From Clostridium scatologenes (GTDB lineage Bacteria > Bacillota > Clostridia > Clostridiales > Clostridiaceae), in the NCBI RefSeq assembly GCF_000968375.1, contig NZ_CP009933.1, forward strand, positions 2,170,001 through 2,234,000: DNA of 64,000 nucleotides, written 5' to 3'. The notes beneath the pieces were generated by a model. It ran no database searches, was not told the origin of the DNA, and saw only the letters and a list, made by a program, of their open reading frames with translations. Made by a program: the position numbers and the translations under genes. Shown in pieces: positions 8,638-17,310 of the stretch (its first letter is position 1; every line of letters begins with the position of its first letter).

Positions 8638-10176
8638 TTATTCTTCCATCATTTTAGATGCAAATTTTTTTAGTTCTTCAGCTATCATACTCTTAATTTC
8701 TTCTTTTGAAACTGCTGCAGACGAACTATCTGAATCACCATTATTTTTTTCAACCAAAATTGAAATTCCATCAAACAAGTTAGTCATTCTTCCTAAGAAC
8801 AAGCTTCCTTTTCCTATCAACATAAAGTTATTTAATTTTCCTGCCATTATATGTTCAATACCATGACCAATTATAGGTACTCCTGATGGTATATGACCTT
8901 GTGTTGGTGCATATCCAGGGTATCCATGTTTTACAACAAAATTTGCTAACTCTTTTCTCTCTAATTGTCCGCTCTTTACAGCAAGCGCTCCTATCATCTT
9001 ATAGTTTTGAGTTGGAACATCTCCTGCTCCTGCTGGTTCTGTTAAATCTGGAGTTTGCATTTCTGGAGCAAACTTATCAACATCTGTAATTTTTAGTCCA
9101 TTCTTACTTAATGGATCTGAAACCAATGCTTCTAAAACTGCTTGTGGTGCAGCACCATGTCCAATGCTATGTCTTCCTATTACATCTGTCCTTAATATTG
9201 GACTTACTCCATCATTTTCAGATATTAGTATTGCAAATCCTCCTAAGCAATCTTCTAGAACAGGTAATCCCTTTTTAACATGATCTTTACCATTCATTCC
9301 AAGCTTAGCAGTAGCTCCACCAGCAAAAACTATTACATTTTTATAAATTCCAGCTTTAACCAATGCTGCTGCTGCAACTATTGAATGTGAAGGGCCAGCA
9401 CAGAAGCCTCTCATATCTGAACCTGTGGCACCTTTAATTCCAGCAATCTCTCCACAAGCCTTAGCTATGTTTCCTCCACCTCTTTGATTCATGTCACCTA
9501 TAGCTTCTTCTGAACATTCAATTAAGTATTCTACCTCATTAACATCTACTCCTGAACTCTTAACTAAATGCATTAATGCAAGTACTCCAGAAGCTTTAAC
9601 AGCTAAATTTTCAACAATAATATGTGAAGTTAGATTTTTATCAAATTCATGTGCTCTTTTTACGCAGCCAACAAGCTTACCATTATCATATAATCCTTCA
9701 GCTATATGATTTTCTAACAATTTTTCTATTTCAGATAAGTCTATTCCTTCTTTTAATTCATCGGCTTTAATTTTTAAAACAGGATGTGACTTGAATTTTT
9801 CTCTAACAGTTTCTGTAAAATCCTTCTCTAATAAAACAAGATCAAATACATCACTTATTTTCAACAAACCATAGAACTCATCTTGAGGCATTATTTCACC
9901 AAACTTACCAAATCTGGACAAACCTTCAACCTTTTCATTATACCATGGTCTCTTTCTTTCACTTAATTCTTCTGGAGTCATGTTTCCTATGTAAGTTTGA
10001 TTTGGCGCATAGCTAACTACATCTTCATAAGATCTTAAATGATTTCGTATATCCTTTAAATATTCTGACTCTGGATTTGTTTCTCTTTCTAGAGTTTGAG
10101 TAGTACCATTGTTCACTATCATGTCTGGGGTGTTTACTAACACATAAGCCGCTTTTTTAATTACTGGAAAACTCAT
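8638..10176 (-). CDS. grdC: Glycine/betaine reductase complex protein C, subunit GrdC (copy 1)
   Basis: 512 residues, beta-ketoacyl-ACP-synthase-III-like, beginning MSFPVIKKAAYVLVNTPDM. It partners GrdD in acetyl phosphate formation. The start at 10176 is preferred because GGAGG sits 8 bases upstream; an in-frame ATG five codons earlier overlaps that very site. The conserved core includes QRGGGNIAKACGEIAG, GFCAGPSHSIVAAAALVKAG and the His-rich IGRHSIGHGAAPQ. A hydrophilic tail (KNNGDSDSSSAAVSKEE) precedes the last helix. Most differences from copy 2 fall in the first 150 residues; the last 300 are almost invariant. Confidence 0.95.
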   Translation of the reverse strand: MSFPVIKKAAYVLVNTPDMIVNNGTTQTLERETNPESEYLKDIRNHLRSYEDVVSYAPNQTYIGNMTPEELSERKRPWYNEKVEGLSRFGKFGEIMPQDEFYGLLKISDVFDLVLLEKDFTETVREKFKSHPVLKIKADELKEGIDLSEIEKLLENHIAEGLYDNGKLVGCVKRAHEFDKNLTSHIIVENLAVKASGVLALMHLVKSSGVDVNEVEYLIECSEEAIGDMNQRGGGNIAKACGEIAGIKGATGSDMRGFCAGPSHSIVAAAALVKAGIYKNVIVFAGGATAKLGMNGKDHVKKGLPVLEDCLGGFAILISENDGVSPILRTDVIGRHSIGHGAAPQAVLEALVSDPLSKNGLKITDVDKFAPEMQTPDLTEPAGAGDVPTQNYKMIGALAVKSGQLERKELANFVVKHGYPGYAPTQGHIPSGVPIIGHGIEHIMAGKLNNFMLIGKGSLFLGRMTNLFDGISILVEKNNGDSDSSSAAVSKEEIKSMIAEELKKFASKMMEE

Positions 10177-10271
10177 TTTTAAAACCTCCATTCATTATGT
10201 TTAGTTACTATATATTCAAAAACAGCATGCATTTCTGCATGCTATTTATAGCTTGCTAAAGCTGCTGATAA

Positions 10272-10748
10272 CTATTTATTATATTTTGAATATTCATCTC
10301 TAATTGGTTTTACTTCACTGATAATTTCATCAACATCAAGAACCATTTCCATCATTCCACATTGCTCATCATAAATAGCTGGATCAAATTCAGCTTTAAC
10401 TTCTGGTTCTACTGCGTGATATACTCCAAGACCTAATGCAATTCCTGCAAGTGGTCCTGCGAAAGTTGGATCCCCAGCAGCTACAGTCTCTGCTGATAGT
10501 CCTGAAGCTTCTGCTTCAGCTCCTCCTATTATTACAATCACATTTTCAGCACCATATTTTTCAGTTAAATCTTTTACTCTTTGTTGGATCTCCAGATCCA
10601 TAGCACCTGCGGCTGTTCAAACAAAGCATTCTGTGGAAGCAAATACTACTTCTGCTTTCGCACTTTTAGCACATTCTTCTATAGCTGGACCTGGAATTCC
10701 ATCCCTGTCACCTATTGCAATTATTTTTTTTCCTTCTAATAAACTCAT
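10272..10748 (-). CDS. grdA: Selenoprotein A of glycine/betaine reductase, GrdA (copy 1), UGA=Sec44
   Basis: 158 residues when the in-frame UGA at 10617-10619 is read as selenocysteine. It lies in the motif Cys41-Phe-Val-Sec44-TAAGAMDLE, the known redox centre of GrdA. The protein starts MSLLEGKKIIAIGDRDG and ends near RDEYSKYNK. GrdA accepts the carboxymethyl group from the substrate-specific protein B and passes it to GrdCD; thioredoxin then reduces the Se-S bond. An annotation that stops at UGA would wrongly call only the last 109 residues. The ribosome binding site CTAAAAGGAGG belongs to the first unit of the repeat array upstream. Confidence 0.95.
10586..10619 (-). promoter_or_regulatory. 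Sec UGA and putative SECIS hairpin in grdA copy 1
   Basis: The UGA (10617-10619) is followed 18 bases later by GGATC-TGGA-GATCC (10586-10599, minus strand), a 5-bp stem with a 4-nt loop containing GG. Bacterial SECIS elements lie directly after the UGA and have a G-rich apical loop. The whole stretch from UGA through the hairpin is identical in the copy 2 grdA. Confidence 0.6.
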
Positions 10749-10760
10749 AATTTTCTTTTT

Positions 10761-11098
10761 CCTCCTTTTAGTCGGAACACGGGGCAATTAACCCCATTCG
10801 CTCCGCTCATAAATTGCCCGCCAACGCCCATTTAGGGCTTTGGCCTCCTTTTAGTCGGAACACGGGGCAATTAGCCCCATTCGCTCCGCTCATAAATTGC
10901 CCGCCAATGCCCATTTAGGGCTTTGGCCTCCTTTTAGTCGGAAGCACTGGGTAATTAACCTTATTCACTTCCGCTTATAAATTAATTACCAACGTCCATT
11001 TAGGTCTTTGTCATCTTTTTTAATAGGAAACATGAGGCAGCTAACCTCATTTGTTCCCATTCATAAATTGTACGTTAAATATCATCTTTATCTTTATG
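10761..11098 (-). repeat. Four tandem copies of an 83-bp structured repeat between trxA and grdA
   Basis: Units lie at 10761-10843, 10844-10926, 10927-11010 and a degenerate one at about 11011-11098. Each begins with CCTCCTTTTAG (plus strand), so each carries an AGGAGG on the transcribed strand. Two alternative stems share an arm: GGGCAATT/AATTGCCC around the unit centre and a local GGGG/CCCC. In unit 3 the long stem is GGTAATT/AATTACC and in unit 4 the local stem is GAGG/CCTC, so changes are compensatory. The units are much richer in GC than their surroundings. The array is absent from copy 2, where trxA and grdA are 29 bases apart. They resemble dispersed intergenic repeats seen in clostridial genomes. 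Confidence 0.85.
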
Positions 11099-11105
11099 CA
11101 TTTAG

Positions 11106-11429
11106 TTAAGCATCAATATGTTTAACAATCATTGCTTCAATATTTGCTTTTGTAGCATCATCCTTTATGACTTCTTCAATTTTTTCTCCATCCTTATAAA
11201 GTATAATTGTAGGAAGTCCTAGCACTCTTTGTGAAATAGCTAATCTTCTAGCTTTTGTAGTATTCAACTTGCAGAATTTAACTTTTCCTTCAAATTTAAC
11301 TGATAATTCCTCTATATCTGGCAACAAAGCCTGACAAGGTACGCAGCCATCTCCATAATAATCAACAAGTGTATAACCTTTAGATTCTAAAACTTCACCT
11401 TTAAATGTCTCTTTATCTAAAATTATCAT
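11106..11429 (-). CDS. trxA: Thioredoxin with CVPC active site (copy 1)
   Basis: 107 residues with a thioredoxin fold and active site Cys29-Val-Pro-Cys32 in the sequence GDGCVPCQALLPDIE. The usual WCGPC is replaced by GCVPC, a variant characteristic of thioredoxins of Stickland fermenters. The cis-Pro segment LGLPTIILYKDG is present. It would reduce the Se-S bond of GrdA after each turnover. It lies 14 bases after trxB. It differs from the copy 2 protein at only a handful of positions. Confidence 0.93.
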   Translation of the reverse strand: MIILDKETFKGEVLESKGYTLVDYYGDGCVPCQALLPDIEELSVKFEGKVKFCKLNTTKARRLAISQRVLGLPTIILYKDGEKIEEVIKDDATKANIEAMIVKHIDA

Positions 11430-11443
11430 ATTAACTTCCTCCT

Positions 11444-12391
11444 CTATTCTTCAAAATTATTTTCTATATATTTTTCTGCTTGAACAGCAGCTATAGCACC
11501 ATCAGCAGCAGCTGTAACTACCTGTCTTAATGGCTTTTCTCTAATATCTCCTGCTGCAAATACACCTTCAATATTAGTTTCCATCTTATCATTAGTTACA
11601 ATATATCCTGTTTCACTAGTATCAACTAATTCTTTAACTAATTGATTTGTAGGTAAATAGCCAACGAATACAAATATTCCAAAAGTTCCATCTTCTTCAT
11701 CTGCAAAATATTCGCTCAATTCGCCTGTTTTAGTATCCTTAAATACTGCTGACTCTACTATTCCATCACCTTTTATTTCAGTGATTACTGAGTTCCACTT
11801 TATTTCAATTTTAGGGTTTTTAAAAGCCTTTTCTTGTATTGATTTTGCAGCTCTTAATTCATCTCTTCTATGAACTATAGTAACCTTTTTAGCAAACTTT
11901 GTTAAATAAATAGCTTCCTCAATAGCTGAATCTCCTCCACCTACTACAAAAACTTCTAAGCCCTCAAAGAATTCAGCATCACAAGTTGCACAGTAAGATA
12001 CACCTTTACCTATCAATTCATTTTCTCCAGGGCAGCCAATTTTTCTAGGGTTAGCTCCTGTAGCAATAATTACAGATTTAGCATAGTATTCTTCATTCTC
12101 ACCTTTTAATTTTTTTATCTTTCCAGTAAAATCAACTTCTTTTATGTTATCTTTTTTCCTTTCAGCACCAAAACTCTCAACCTGCTCTTCCATTCGAGCG
12201 ATTAAACTTGGTCCTGTAGCATCTTTTACTGATCCTGGATAATTAGCTACTTCATCTGTGATTACAATTTGTCCACCTACTTTGACTCTCTCCAGTATCA
12301 AAGTTTTTAGTCTAGCTCTTGCTGAGTATATAGCTGCAGAAAGTCCTGCTGGACCAGACCCAATTATAATGACATCATAAATATTATTCAT
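11444..12391 (-). CDS. trxB: Thioredoxin reductase (copy 1)
   Basis: 315 residues, NAD(P)H-dependent flavoprotein. FAD-binding GSGPAGLSAAIYSARA is at residues 11-26, the redox pair is Cys134-Ala-Thr-Cys137, GGGDSAIEEAIYL is the second nucleotide site and GVFAAGDIREKPLRQV the C-terminal FAD motif. It keeps the operon's thioredoxin reduced. The ATG at 12391 is chosen over an upstream GTG because AGAAGG precedes it and because copy 2 begins at the same residue. The gene sequence is almost the same as copy 2 over its whole length. Confidence 0.95.
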   Translation of the reverse strand: MNNIYDVIIIGSGPAGLSAAIYSARARLKTLILERVKVGGQIVITDEVANYPGSVKDATGPSLIARMEEQVESFGAERKKDNIKEVDFTGKIKKLKGENEEYYAKSVIIATGANPRKIGCPGENELIGKGVSYCATCDAEFFEGLEVFVVGGGDSAIEEAIYLTKFAKKVTIVHRRDELRAAKSIQEKAFKNPKIEIKWNSVITEIKGDGIVESAVFKDTKTGELSEYFADEEDGTFGIFVFVGYLPTNQLVKELVDTSETGYIVTNDKMETNIEGVFAAGDIREKPLRQVVTAAADGAIAAVQAEKYIENNFEE

Positions 12392-12482
12392 ATTGCACCT
12401 TCTTTGCACAAATTTTAGTTTGTTTTTTATATATCATATCTTAATTAAAAAACACTCCAAAGAATAAATATACTACTTATTT

Positions 12483-13796
12483 TTAGATCTTTACTTTAAA
12501 AACAGTTTGTTCTTCAATATCAGTTGCAAGAGCGTCTAAAGCTACACCTACTCTGTGATATCTTAATTTCCATTGCTGCTCTTTAGAATCTGAAGGATTT
12601 CCAAGTGGATAAGGAATAGAAATAGTTGGTACTATTCTATTTGAACCTACTGTTGTTGCTACAGGAATTAAATTACACATTTGAACAACTGGGAATCCAG
12701 CTCTTTCAATTTCTTTTACCATCGTTGCACCGCAACGTGTACAAGTTCCTCATGTGGAAGTTAGTACAACTGCAGTTACATTGGCTTCCTTTAGATGCAC
12801 AATAATTTCTTTTGCCATTCTAGCAGCCTCACCTTGAGTAGTTCCAGTTCCAACTGTAGAATAGAAATACTCATCAAACTTACCTATTTTCCCTTCTTTT
12901 TCATATGCCCTAAAAGCATCTAATGGTACTATTACATTAGGATCTGCATCTGCTGCTGCTGGGTCAAATCCTGCATGGATTGTCTTAAATACTCCACCTT
13001 CTAATCTGTCTAACTTTGACACATCATATCTTCCCCATCTTGTTGCTGAAGCAGATTGAATTCTATCAGGATTATCTACAGGAACTATACCTCCAGTTGT
13101 TACACAAGCTATAATTGCTTTACTTAAATCTTTAACAGCTGGCGCTATTGGAACTCTATCCATTTTAGGAATAGGTAGTTCTGTTTCAAATTTTTCACCA
13201 TTTAATTTTTTTATCATCATTTCCACTACTCTGTCAGCAGCTGGTTTTCCTGATTCAAGCCAAACTTGATGCCTTTTACCTCTTCCATAGTAGCCTTCTT
13301 CTTCTGCAGAAAGAAGTTTTTCTCCACTAAGTATTTTATTTCCAAAGTTAGCCATTGCCTTTATATCTTTTCTCATTCTTCCAGCATTATTTCCACCTAT
13401 AAAGATGTAAACATCTTTTTTGAACATCTCAACACCAGGATTTTCAATATGCATAGATGATATTACTGGTACATTAAATTTTTCTTTTACTGCCTTACAT
13501 ATAACTCCGCAAGCATTTCCATATCTACCAGCTTGAAATGCAGGTCCTGCAAAGAATATATCAAATTCTTTTTCCTCTAAAAATCCAAGTATTTTTTCTA
13601 CTGCTTCTTTTTCATTAGAACCCATAAAGTTATCTCCACATATTATTGTGTGAGTTACTTCTGCATCCTTAAGCTGCTTATTTAATTCTAAAGCAGGTCC
13701 AACTAGCCCTTCTCTTATTTCTGGTTGAAAATCTGCCTTGTCCTCTCCACCTATTTGACCAAAGAATTGGTTCAAATATAAAATTGCTTTTTTCAT
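12483..13796 (-). CDS. grdH: Betaine reductase component B selenoprotein GrdH (copy 1), UGA=Sec349
   Basis: 437 residues when the UGA at 12750-12752 is read as Sec, giving the Sec349-GT-Cys352-TR-Cys355 motif (UxxCxxC) of the GrdB/GrdF/GrdH family. Protein B binds the substrate and transfers its carboxymethyl group to GrdA, releasing the amine (trimethylamine from betaine). The N-terminus MKKAILYLNQFFGQIGGEDK and HAGFDPAAADADPNVIVPLD are family signatures. GrdH (betaine) is favoured over GrdF (sarcosine) by overall likeness and by the BCCT transporter in the sister module. It starts 15 bases after grdI, with its ribosome binding site touching the grdI stop. Confidence 0.9.
12723..12752 (-). 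promoter_or_regulatory. Sec UGA and putative SECIS hairpin in grdH copy 1
   Basis: Twelve bases after the UGA (12750-12752) the mRNA can form CGTTGC-GGT-GCAACG (12723-12737), a 6-bp stem with a GGU loop, similar to the apical GGU of bacterial SECIS elements. The hairpin also encodes the CxxC part of the redox motif. Confidence 0.65.
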
Positions 13797-13811
13797 TTAA
13801 GCTGCACCCCC

Positions 13812-15137
13812 TTAAAAATCTTTCATTGTCTTTGGTGACCAACCAACAGCCTGATCTCCACAGAACATTGCATTGTTTTCCATAATAATTGAACCATCTT
13901 CTCTTACTGAAGGTCCTAATATTTCATCATTTGACCAACCGCCAGACAAACCATCTCTAGCTAAAGATTGTAGTTCGCCTATAACAGTCTCCATTGGAGG
14001 TAGTTCTATCAACTCCGAAACGTTTCCAGTAGATACAATAGCATCTGCTTTCACATCCAAAGAAACTAAAGGTTGAGATTCTCCATCTCTTCCTGTACAT
14101 TCATTAGTGATTCCACAAGTTTTAACTCCAGCATCTTCTAAAGCCACTATGCAAGCTATGAAGTCAGCATCTGGATTTCCATATCCTTCTTCTGCAACGA
14201 TAGCTCCATCTGCACCCAAGGATTTAGCCATTTGAGCTACAAATAAAGCTGAACGTTTCTTTTGCTCTAATGCTACATTAAGGTTTGACATTATAACTCC
14301 TAGGAAGTTAAGTGTCTTTCCATGTTCAGCATAAAGTTTTTTAATAGTTGGGTTATTTTGAAAATCATAAGTTGACCACTTTGATGAACATGGCATGAAG
14401 CTTCCTGAAATCACAGCTCCATCCAATACTTCATTTGGATGCATAAAGGTTGGAACCATATGATTTGCATCCCATCCATATACTAGATCGTTATAACCCA
14501 TCTCTTCCATTTGTGATTGCGGCTGCATTACAAATACAACAGATGGTAACTCTTGAACTTCTTTAGATCTTTTTGTAACTGGATCTAATTCAAAAGTTTC
14601 TATTTCTTCTGGTTCTAAGTCTTTAACACAATTTGCAATAAATTCAGCTAATTTGTGTCCAGCCCATCTTAACGCTTTGTTCTTCTTCTGCTGTTCATGT
14701 TTTTCAAAATCTTCGTCTGTATCACCTACAAGTACTATGTTCTTTAGTTGTGAATAATAGCTGTACTTAGCACCTTCACCACTCATATCAATTAATCCAT
14801 CTTGAAATCCACCCCAGTGTTTTCCAACAACTAAAATACTACAATCTTTAAGCGCATGAGTTCTTCCCTCACCTACTGGCATTACTTCTCCTGTAACACC
14901 TGGAAATAAAGTGTTACCGTTTACTTTAACTCTTGGCTCAATAGCTTCTTTTACTGGTACCAAACGTACTTTATCACCCGGCTTAACAATCACCAAATCT
15001 GCTTCTGTTATATGTTCATCTTCTAAAACAAAATCTAAAGCTTCTTTTTTATTTATTGTTAAAATGCCATCTTTATAAGATGTCTTTTCACCAAAAACGA
15101 TATCCTTAACATGAAAGTTACCAATTTCTAACTTCAA
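13812..15137 (-). CDS. grdI: Betaine reductase component B proprotein GrdI (copy 1)
   Basis: 441 residues of the GrdE/GrdG/GrdI family. In GrdE the proprotein is cleaved at an internal Cys to give two subunits, one with an N-terminal pyruvoyl-type carbonyl that binds the substrate amine. The equivalent here is probably Cys250 in SGSFMPCSSKWSTYDFQNN. The start codon is TTG (15135-15137), with AGGGGGT eight bases upstream; copy 2 uses ATG at the homologous site. It is the first gene of the module, divergent from a TetR gene. The first 200 residues differ from copy 2 at about 20 positions, the last 240 at only about three. Confidence 0.9.
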   Translation of the reverse strand: MKLEIGNFHVKDIVFGEKTSYKDGILTINKKEALDFVLEDEHITEADLVIVKPGDKVRLVPVKEAIEPRVKVNGNTLFPGVTGEVMPVGEGRTHALKDCSILVVGKHWGGFQDGLIDMSGEGAKYSYYSQLKNIVLVGDTDEDFEKHEQQKKNKALRWAGHKLAEFIANCVKDLEPEEIETFELDPVTKRSKEVQELPSVVFVMQPQSQMEEMGYNDLVYGWDANHMVPTFMHPNEVLDGAVISGSFMPCSSKWSTYDFQNNPTIKKLYAEHGKTLNFLGVIMSNLNVALEQKKRSALFVAQMAKSLGADGAIVAEEGYGNPDADFIACIVALEDAGVKTCGITNECTGRDGESQPLVSLDVKADAIVSTGNVSELIELPPMETVIGELQSLARDGLSGGWSNDEILGPSVREDGSIIMENNAMFCGDQAVGWSPKTMKDF

Positions 15138-15237
15138 TATTTATACCCCCTTTTATAAATTAATTATTATTCCACATCATTTCTCAATTTACATAATTTG
15201 ATAGCGCTATTTGTCTTAATATTAACACAACTACGTT

Positions 15238-15280
15238 TATTTTTCAATCATGATTATATTATAATCATGATTGAAAAATA
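15238..15280. promoter_or_regulatory. 43-bp perfect palindrome, putative TetR operator with face-to-face -10 elements
   Basis: Bases 15238-15280 read the same on both strands around a single central T (15259). The palindrome contains AATCATGATT twice (15246-15255 and 15263-15272) and a TATAAT on each strand in the middle. It lies 100 bases before grdI and about 200 before the divergent TetR gene. A related imperfect palindrome occupies the same place in copy 2. The rest of the 339-bp gap is AT-rich, with a TATAAT at 15376-15381 that may serve the TetR gene. Confidence 0.75.
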
Positions 15281-15476
15281 TGATAGTTCTTATTTGTTAT
15301 TTTTATAGTTCTTTTTATTAAAGAAAGTGATATTGACAATAACTATCATTTATTGTGATCTCTAGTATTTTATGTTATAATAAATAACTGTAAAATCGTG
15401 AAGTAAAATAATCACAATGAAATTCTGATTTCATTACTTAAGTAAAAACTAACATTTTGAATATTGGAGATAAATA

Positions 15477-16133
15477 ATGATTAAGAAGAAAATAATTAAG
15501 AAACATAGAAATATGAGTTATTTTATTGATGCGGCTTCTAAAATTATGGATGAAGAAGGAATACAAGCTATAACAATAAGGAAGGTAGCTGATATAGCAG
15601 GCTATAATAGTGCAACGTTATATAACTACTTTGAAAATTTAGATGAACTTATTCTTTATGCTTCTATAAGGCATTTAAAGGAGTATACTTTTAGCCTTTC
15701 TCAATATCTTAAAGCTCTTCATAATAACATTGATAAGTACTATGAAATTTGGAAATATTTTTGTAAATACTCTTTTTCAAGTCCTAAGATATATAATATT
15801 ATTTTTTTTGGGAAGCATAGCGATTCTATCTCAAATATTATTGAAGAATACTACTCAATTTTTCCTGAAGAATTGGGAGACTATTCTGAGGAATTGCTTC
15901 CTATGCTTTTAAAGAGCAATTTATATGAAAGAAACCTAATTTTATTAAAAACATTATCAGCTGATGGATATTTAAAAGAAGAATACCTAAATGATATTAA
16001 TGAAATGACCATACTGTTATATCATGGAATGCTTACTAAAATATTAAATAGTGGAGAAACCTTAAATGTTGAAGAGTGCTCGGAAACAATGTTAAGGTAT
16101 ATTAAACAAATAACTGCTTCTTTCAAAAATTAA
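15477..16133 (+). CDS. TetR-family regulator divergent from grd module 1
   Basis: 218 residues. The N-terminal DNA-binding domain is typical: FIDAASKIMDEEGIQAITIRKVADIAGYNSATLYNYFENLDELI, with the helix-turn-helix at about residues 34-55 (given as TIRKVADIAGYNSATLYNYF). The C-terminal ligand domain is helical and poorly conserved. The paralogue at 32387-33049 is clearly homologous over its whole length and sits in the same position next to copy 2. It probably represses or activates grdIH and its own gene from the 43-bp palindrome; the ligand may be betaine or another pathway compound. The ATG follows GGAGATAAATA. Confidence 0.88.
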   Translation: MIKKKIIKKHRNMSYFIDAASKIMDEEGIQAITIRKVADIAGYNSATLYNYFENLDELILYASIRHLKEYTFSLSQYLKALHNNIDKYYEIWKYFCKYSFSSPKIYNIIFFGKHSDSISNIIEEYYSIFPEELGDYSEELLPMLLKSNLYERNLILLKTLSADGYLKEEYLNDINEMTILLYHGMLTKILNSGETLNVEECSETMLRYIKQITASFKN

Positions 16134-16395
16134 TCTAAGAATCTACCTCACACTAGAGTTTTATAGGTACGTTAGTATCATTTGTTTTTTTACATAAAAT
16201 ATTATAAAGTATACAAGTTATTATTTTAACGCCTTCAAGTAAATTCAATTATTACTTTATGTGATTAATTGTATCATTTTTTTATGATGCAACAATATAC
16301 TTCACAATCTTACCACCTCTCTTTTAATCTAATATCATAAAAGCCTCCACTATTGTATCAAAATCCTTATCAAAAATAGTCCTTACATCTATTTA

Positions 16396-17286
16396 TTAGA
16401 ATTTATACTGACTCTTACATAGAGTAAAAAAAGCATTTGCAGTGGGAGTAAGGGTTCTCTTAGAACTAATAGCTAAATAAATATACCTTTTAAGAGAAAT
16501 ATTTTTTATATAACTTTCTTTTATAAATCCTAAGGATATATAATTCTTAAATGTATTTTTTGAAACTATGGATATTCCAAGACCATTTTTTACAAACTGG
16601 TAAAGAGTGTCTAAATTATTCATTTGAAAATGTACATCTATATTTGAAAGATCTATTCCTTGTTTGTTTAGAATGTCTTCAAAGGTTTTACGAGTTGCAG
16701 ACCCTCGTTCTTTTAATATTAATTTATATTTCAATAAAAAGTCTATATCTATGATGTCAGGAAAATTAAAATCTAATGGAGATATTATAACCAGATCATC
16801 TTCTATGATATTATAGGTTTTAATCCTTTCATCATTAATAAGCTTACCTACAAAACCCATTTCACAATCAAATTTTATAATATCTTCAATTATTTTATCA
16901 GAACTTTTTTCTGAAATATGAAATAAAACATCAGGATATTGCTGATGAAAATCTTTTATTAAAGAAGGTAATAGAGTATTGCAAGAGGTAGTACTTGCTG
17001 ATAGGCTAAGCTTTCCACTAATTCTTTTATTAAAGTCTACAAGATTACACATAGCTTTATCACGGATATTTAAAATATCTATAGCATATTTTAGAAATGA
17101 TTCCCCAGCAGATGTTAGAAATACTTCTTTAGACGTTCGATTAAATACTTGTACATTTAATTCTTTTTCTAGACTAGATATGTGAGAACTTATAGATGGT
17201 TGTGATAAAAAAACTGAGTCTGCAGCCTTAGAAAAACTTTTAAACTTTGCTACATTAATAAATGTTTCTATTTGATTAAACTCCAT
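16396..17286 (-). CDS. LysR-family transcriptional regulator
   Basis: 296 residues. The winged helix-turn-helix is at 1-60 (FKSFSKAADSVFLSQPSISSHISSLEKEL in essence, with SKAADSVFLSQPSISSHISS as core), followed by a substrate-binding domain. Its N-terminus resembles the selenium-metabolism-associated LysR group of clostridia, which would fit the selenoprotein surroundings, but this cannot be proven by eye. It follows the YkvI-type transporter by 24 bases and is probably cotranscribed with it. GGAGG precedes the ATG. Confidence 0.85.
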   Translation of the reverse strand: MEFNQIETFINVAKFKSFSKAADSVFLSQPSISSHISSLEKELNVQVFNRTSKEVFLTSAGESFLKYAIDILNIRDKAMCNLVDFNKRISGKLSLSASTTSCNTLLPSLIKDFHQQYPDVLFHISEKSSDKIIEDIIKFDCEMGFVGKLINDERIKTYNIIEDDLVIISPLDFNFPDIIDIDFLLKYKLILKERGSATRKTFEDILNKQGIDLSNIDVHFQMNNLDTLYQFVKNGLGISIVSKNTFKNYISLGFIKESYIKNISLKRYIYLAISSKRTLTPTANAFFTLCKSQYKF

Positions 17287-17310
17287 TAAAATGACCTCCT
17301 TGTTATAAAA

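Noticed and set aside
10761..11098. Repeats as a CRISPR array
   Set aside because: Units are directly adjacent without unique spacers, are 83 bp long and diverge gradually; no cas genes are present.
12483..13796. grdH as two genes (12750-13796 and 12483-12722)
   Set aside because: They are one gene joined by a Sec UGA in the UxxCxxC motif; the second part has no ribosome binding site.
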